From the NCBI GenBank assembly GCA_014281115.1, contig JACONQ010000018.1, positions 124,001-188,000 on the forward strand: a stretch of DNA of 64,000 bases, in the 5' to 3' direction. A model generated the notes under the pieces. The model was not told the origin of the DNA. It did not search any database and worked only from the letters and a program-made list of their open reading frames with translations. The position numbers and the translations under genes were made by a program. Shown here piece by piece: positions 63,650 through 64,000 of the stretch; the stretch's first letter is position 1, and each line of letters begins with the position of its first letter. This DNA comes from Laburnicola sp. R22_1. Lineage: Eukaryota; Ascomycota; Dothideomycetes; Pleosporales; Didymosphaeriaceae.

Positions 63650-64000
63650 ATGGCCCCCGTCGCGCAGGCCGACCTGGACCTCGCCAAATGCTTCCGCGGC
63701 GAGCAGCAGCTCATGTGTGTTTACCAGCTGCATATCTCTCCCAGTGCCGCCGACCCAGCTGCTAATTGAGCCAGATCGTGGGAGACGGCCTACAACGCCC
63801 TCTGCGACCCCGCTACCGCCTCCAAGAGCCGGCCACTGCGCGAGTTCCTGACCGCCGAAGCCAACCTCGCCATCCTCAGCAAGCCATGGACGCCGTTCCC
63901 CCCGCCCGCGCCGCAGGAGAAGAGCAAGTTCGAGTCGGCCACGGCCCCAATTAGCGTCACGCCTGCGCAGAATGAGCACTACAATCTAGACGAGATCAAG
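63650..64000 (+). CDS. Probable Nup192/Nup205-type nucleoporin, 5' end (runs off window)
   Basis: Exon 1 at 63650-63714 (MAPVAQADLDLAKCFRGEQQ), then a 60-nt intron (GTGTGT donor, gctaat branch, CCAG end) and exon 2 from 63775, open to the window edge. The joined N-terminus has about 97 residues, including SWETAYNALCDPATASKSRP, REFLTAEANLAILSKPWTPF and PAQNEHYNLDEIK. The helical start followed by a short loop and a hydrophilic stretch fits the N-terminus of fungal Nup192 proteins, large scaffold nucleoporins of the inner pore ring. This rests on pattern memory of a short segment, so the identity needs the rest of the gene. Confidence 0.5.

Overview
This is a stretch of nuclear DNA from a filamentous ascomycete, probably a Dothideomycete (the class is my inference). 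Three things point to this. The genes carry short GT-AG introns, mostly 48-65 nt, with CTAAC-type branch sites. The genes include a Ste2-type pheromone receptor, the fungal three-domain trpC and a Zn2Cys6 regulator. The mobile elements are a Fot1/pogo DNA transposon and a Ty1/Copia retrotransposon. All exon joins given here were built by hand from splice motifs, reading phase and family conservation. No database search was run.

Region 1 (1-9.8 kb): the 5' part of a secreted amidohydrolase gene, an MFAP1/Spp381-type splicing factor, a complete pogo element with perfect 41-bp ends and a TA target duplication, and a long decayed Argonaute pseudogene. A minisatellite built on a tatacagctca core follows. 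Region 2 (9.8-15 kb): a SAP-domain nuclear protein and, on the other strand, a flavin monooxygenase and a vanillyl-alcohol-oxidase-like enzyme that could act on phenolic compounds. Region 3 (17-27.5 kb): a shortened NRPS-like adenylation protein, a shortened DUF1993 protein, a secreted GH76 mannanase, and a divergent Zn2Cys6 regulator / MFS transporter pair.

Region 4 (27.9-39 kb) is the accessory core. A young Copia element has identical 186-bp LTRs, a 5-bp target duplication, and gag and pol in one frame split by a single UAA. It sits in AT-rich, RIP-like DNA. Next comes a large Argonaute gene with all four slicer residues, an unusual Cys/His-rich N-terminus, and an in-frame TGA that is either a nonsense mutation or lies in a 36-nt mini-intron. 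The window therefore holds two divergent Argonaute loci about 26.5 kb apart, one dead and one intact or newly damaged, beside transposons of different ages.

Region 5 (39-64 kb) looks like ordinary conserved genome: a MetE-C-like protein, a Ste2-type receptor, a tandem-BRCT protein, Erv41, two small low-complexity proteins, an NmrA-like reductase, a homeobox factor, a second BRCT protein, trpC, and the start of a probable Nup192-type nucleoporin gene.
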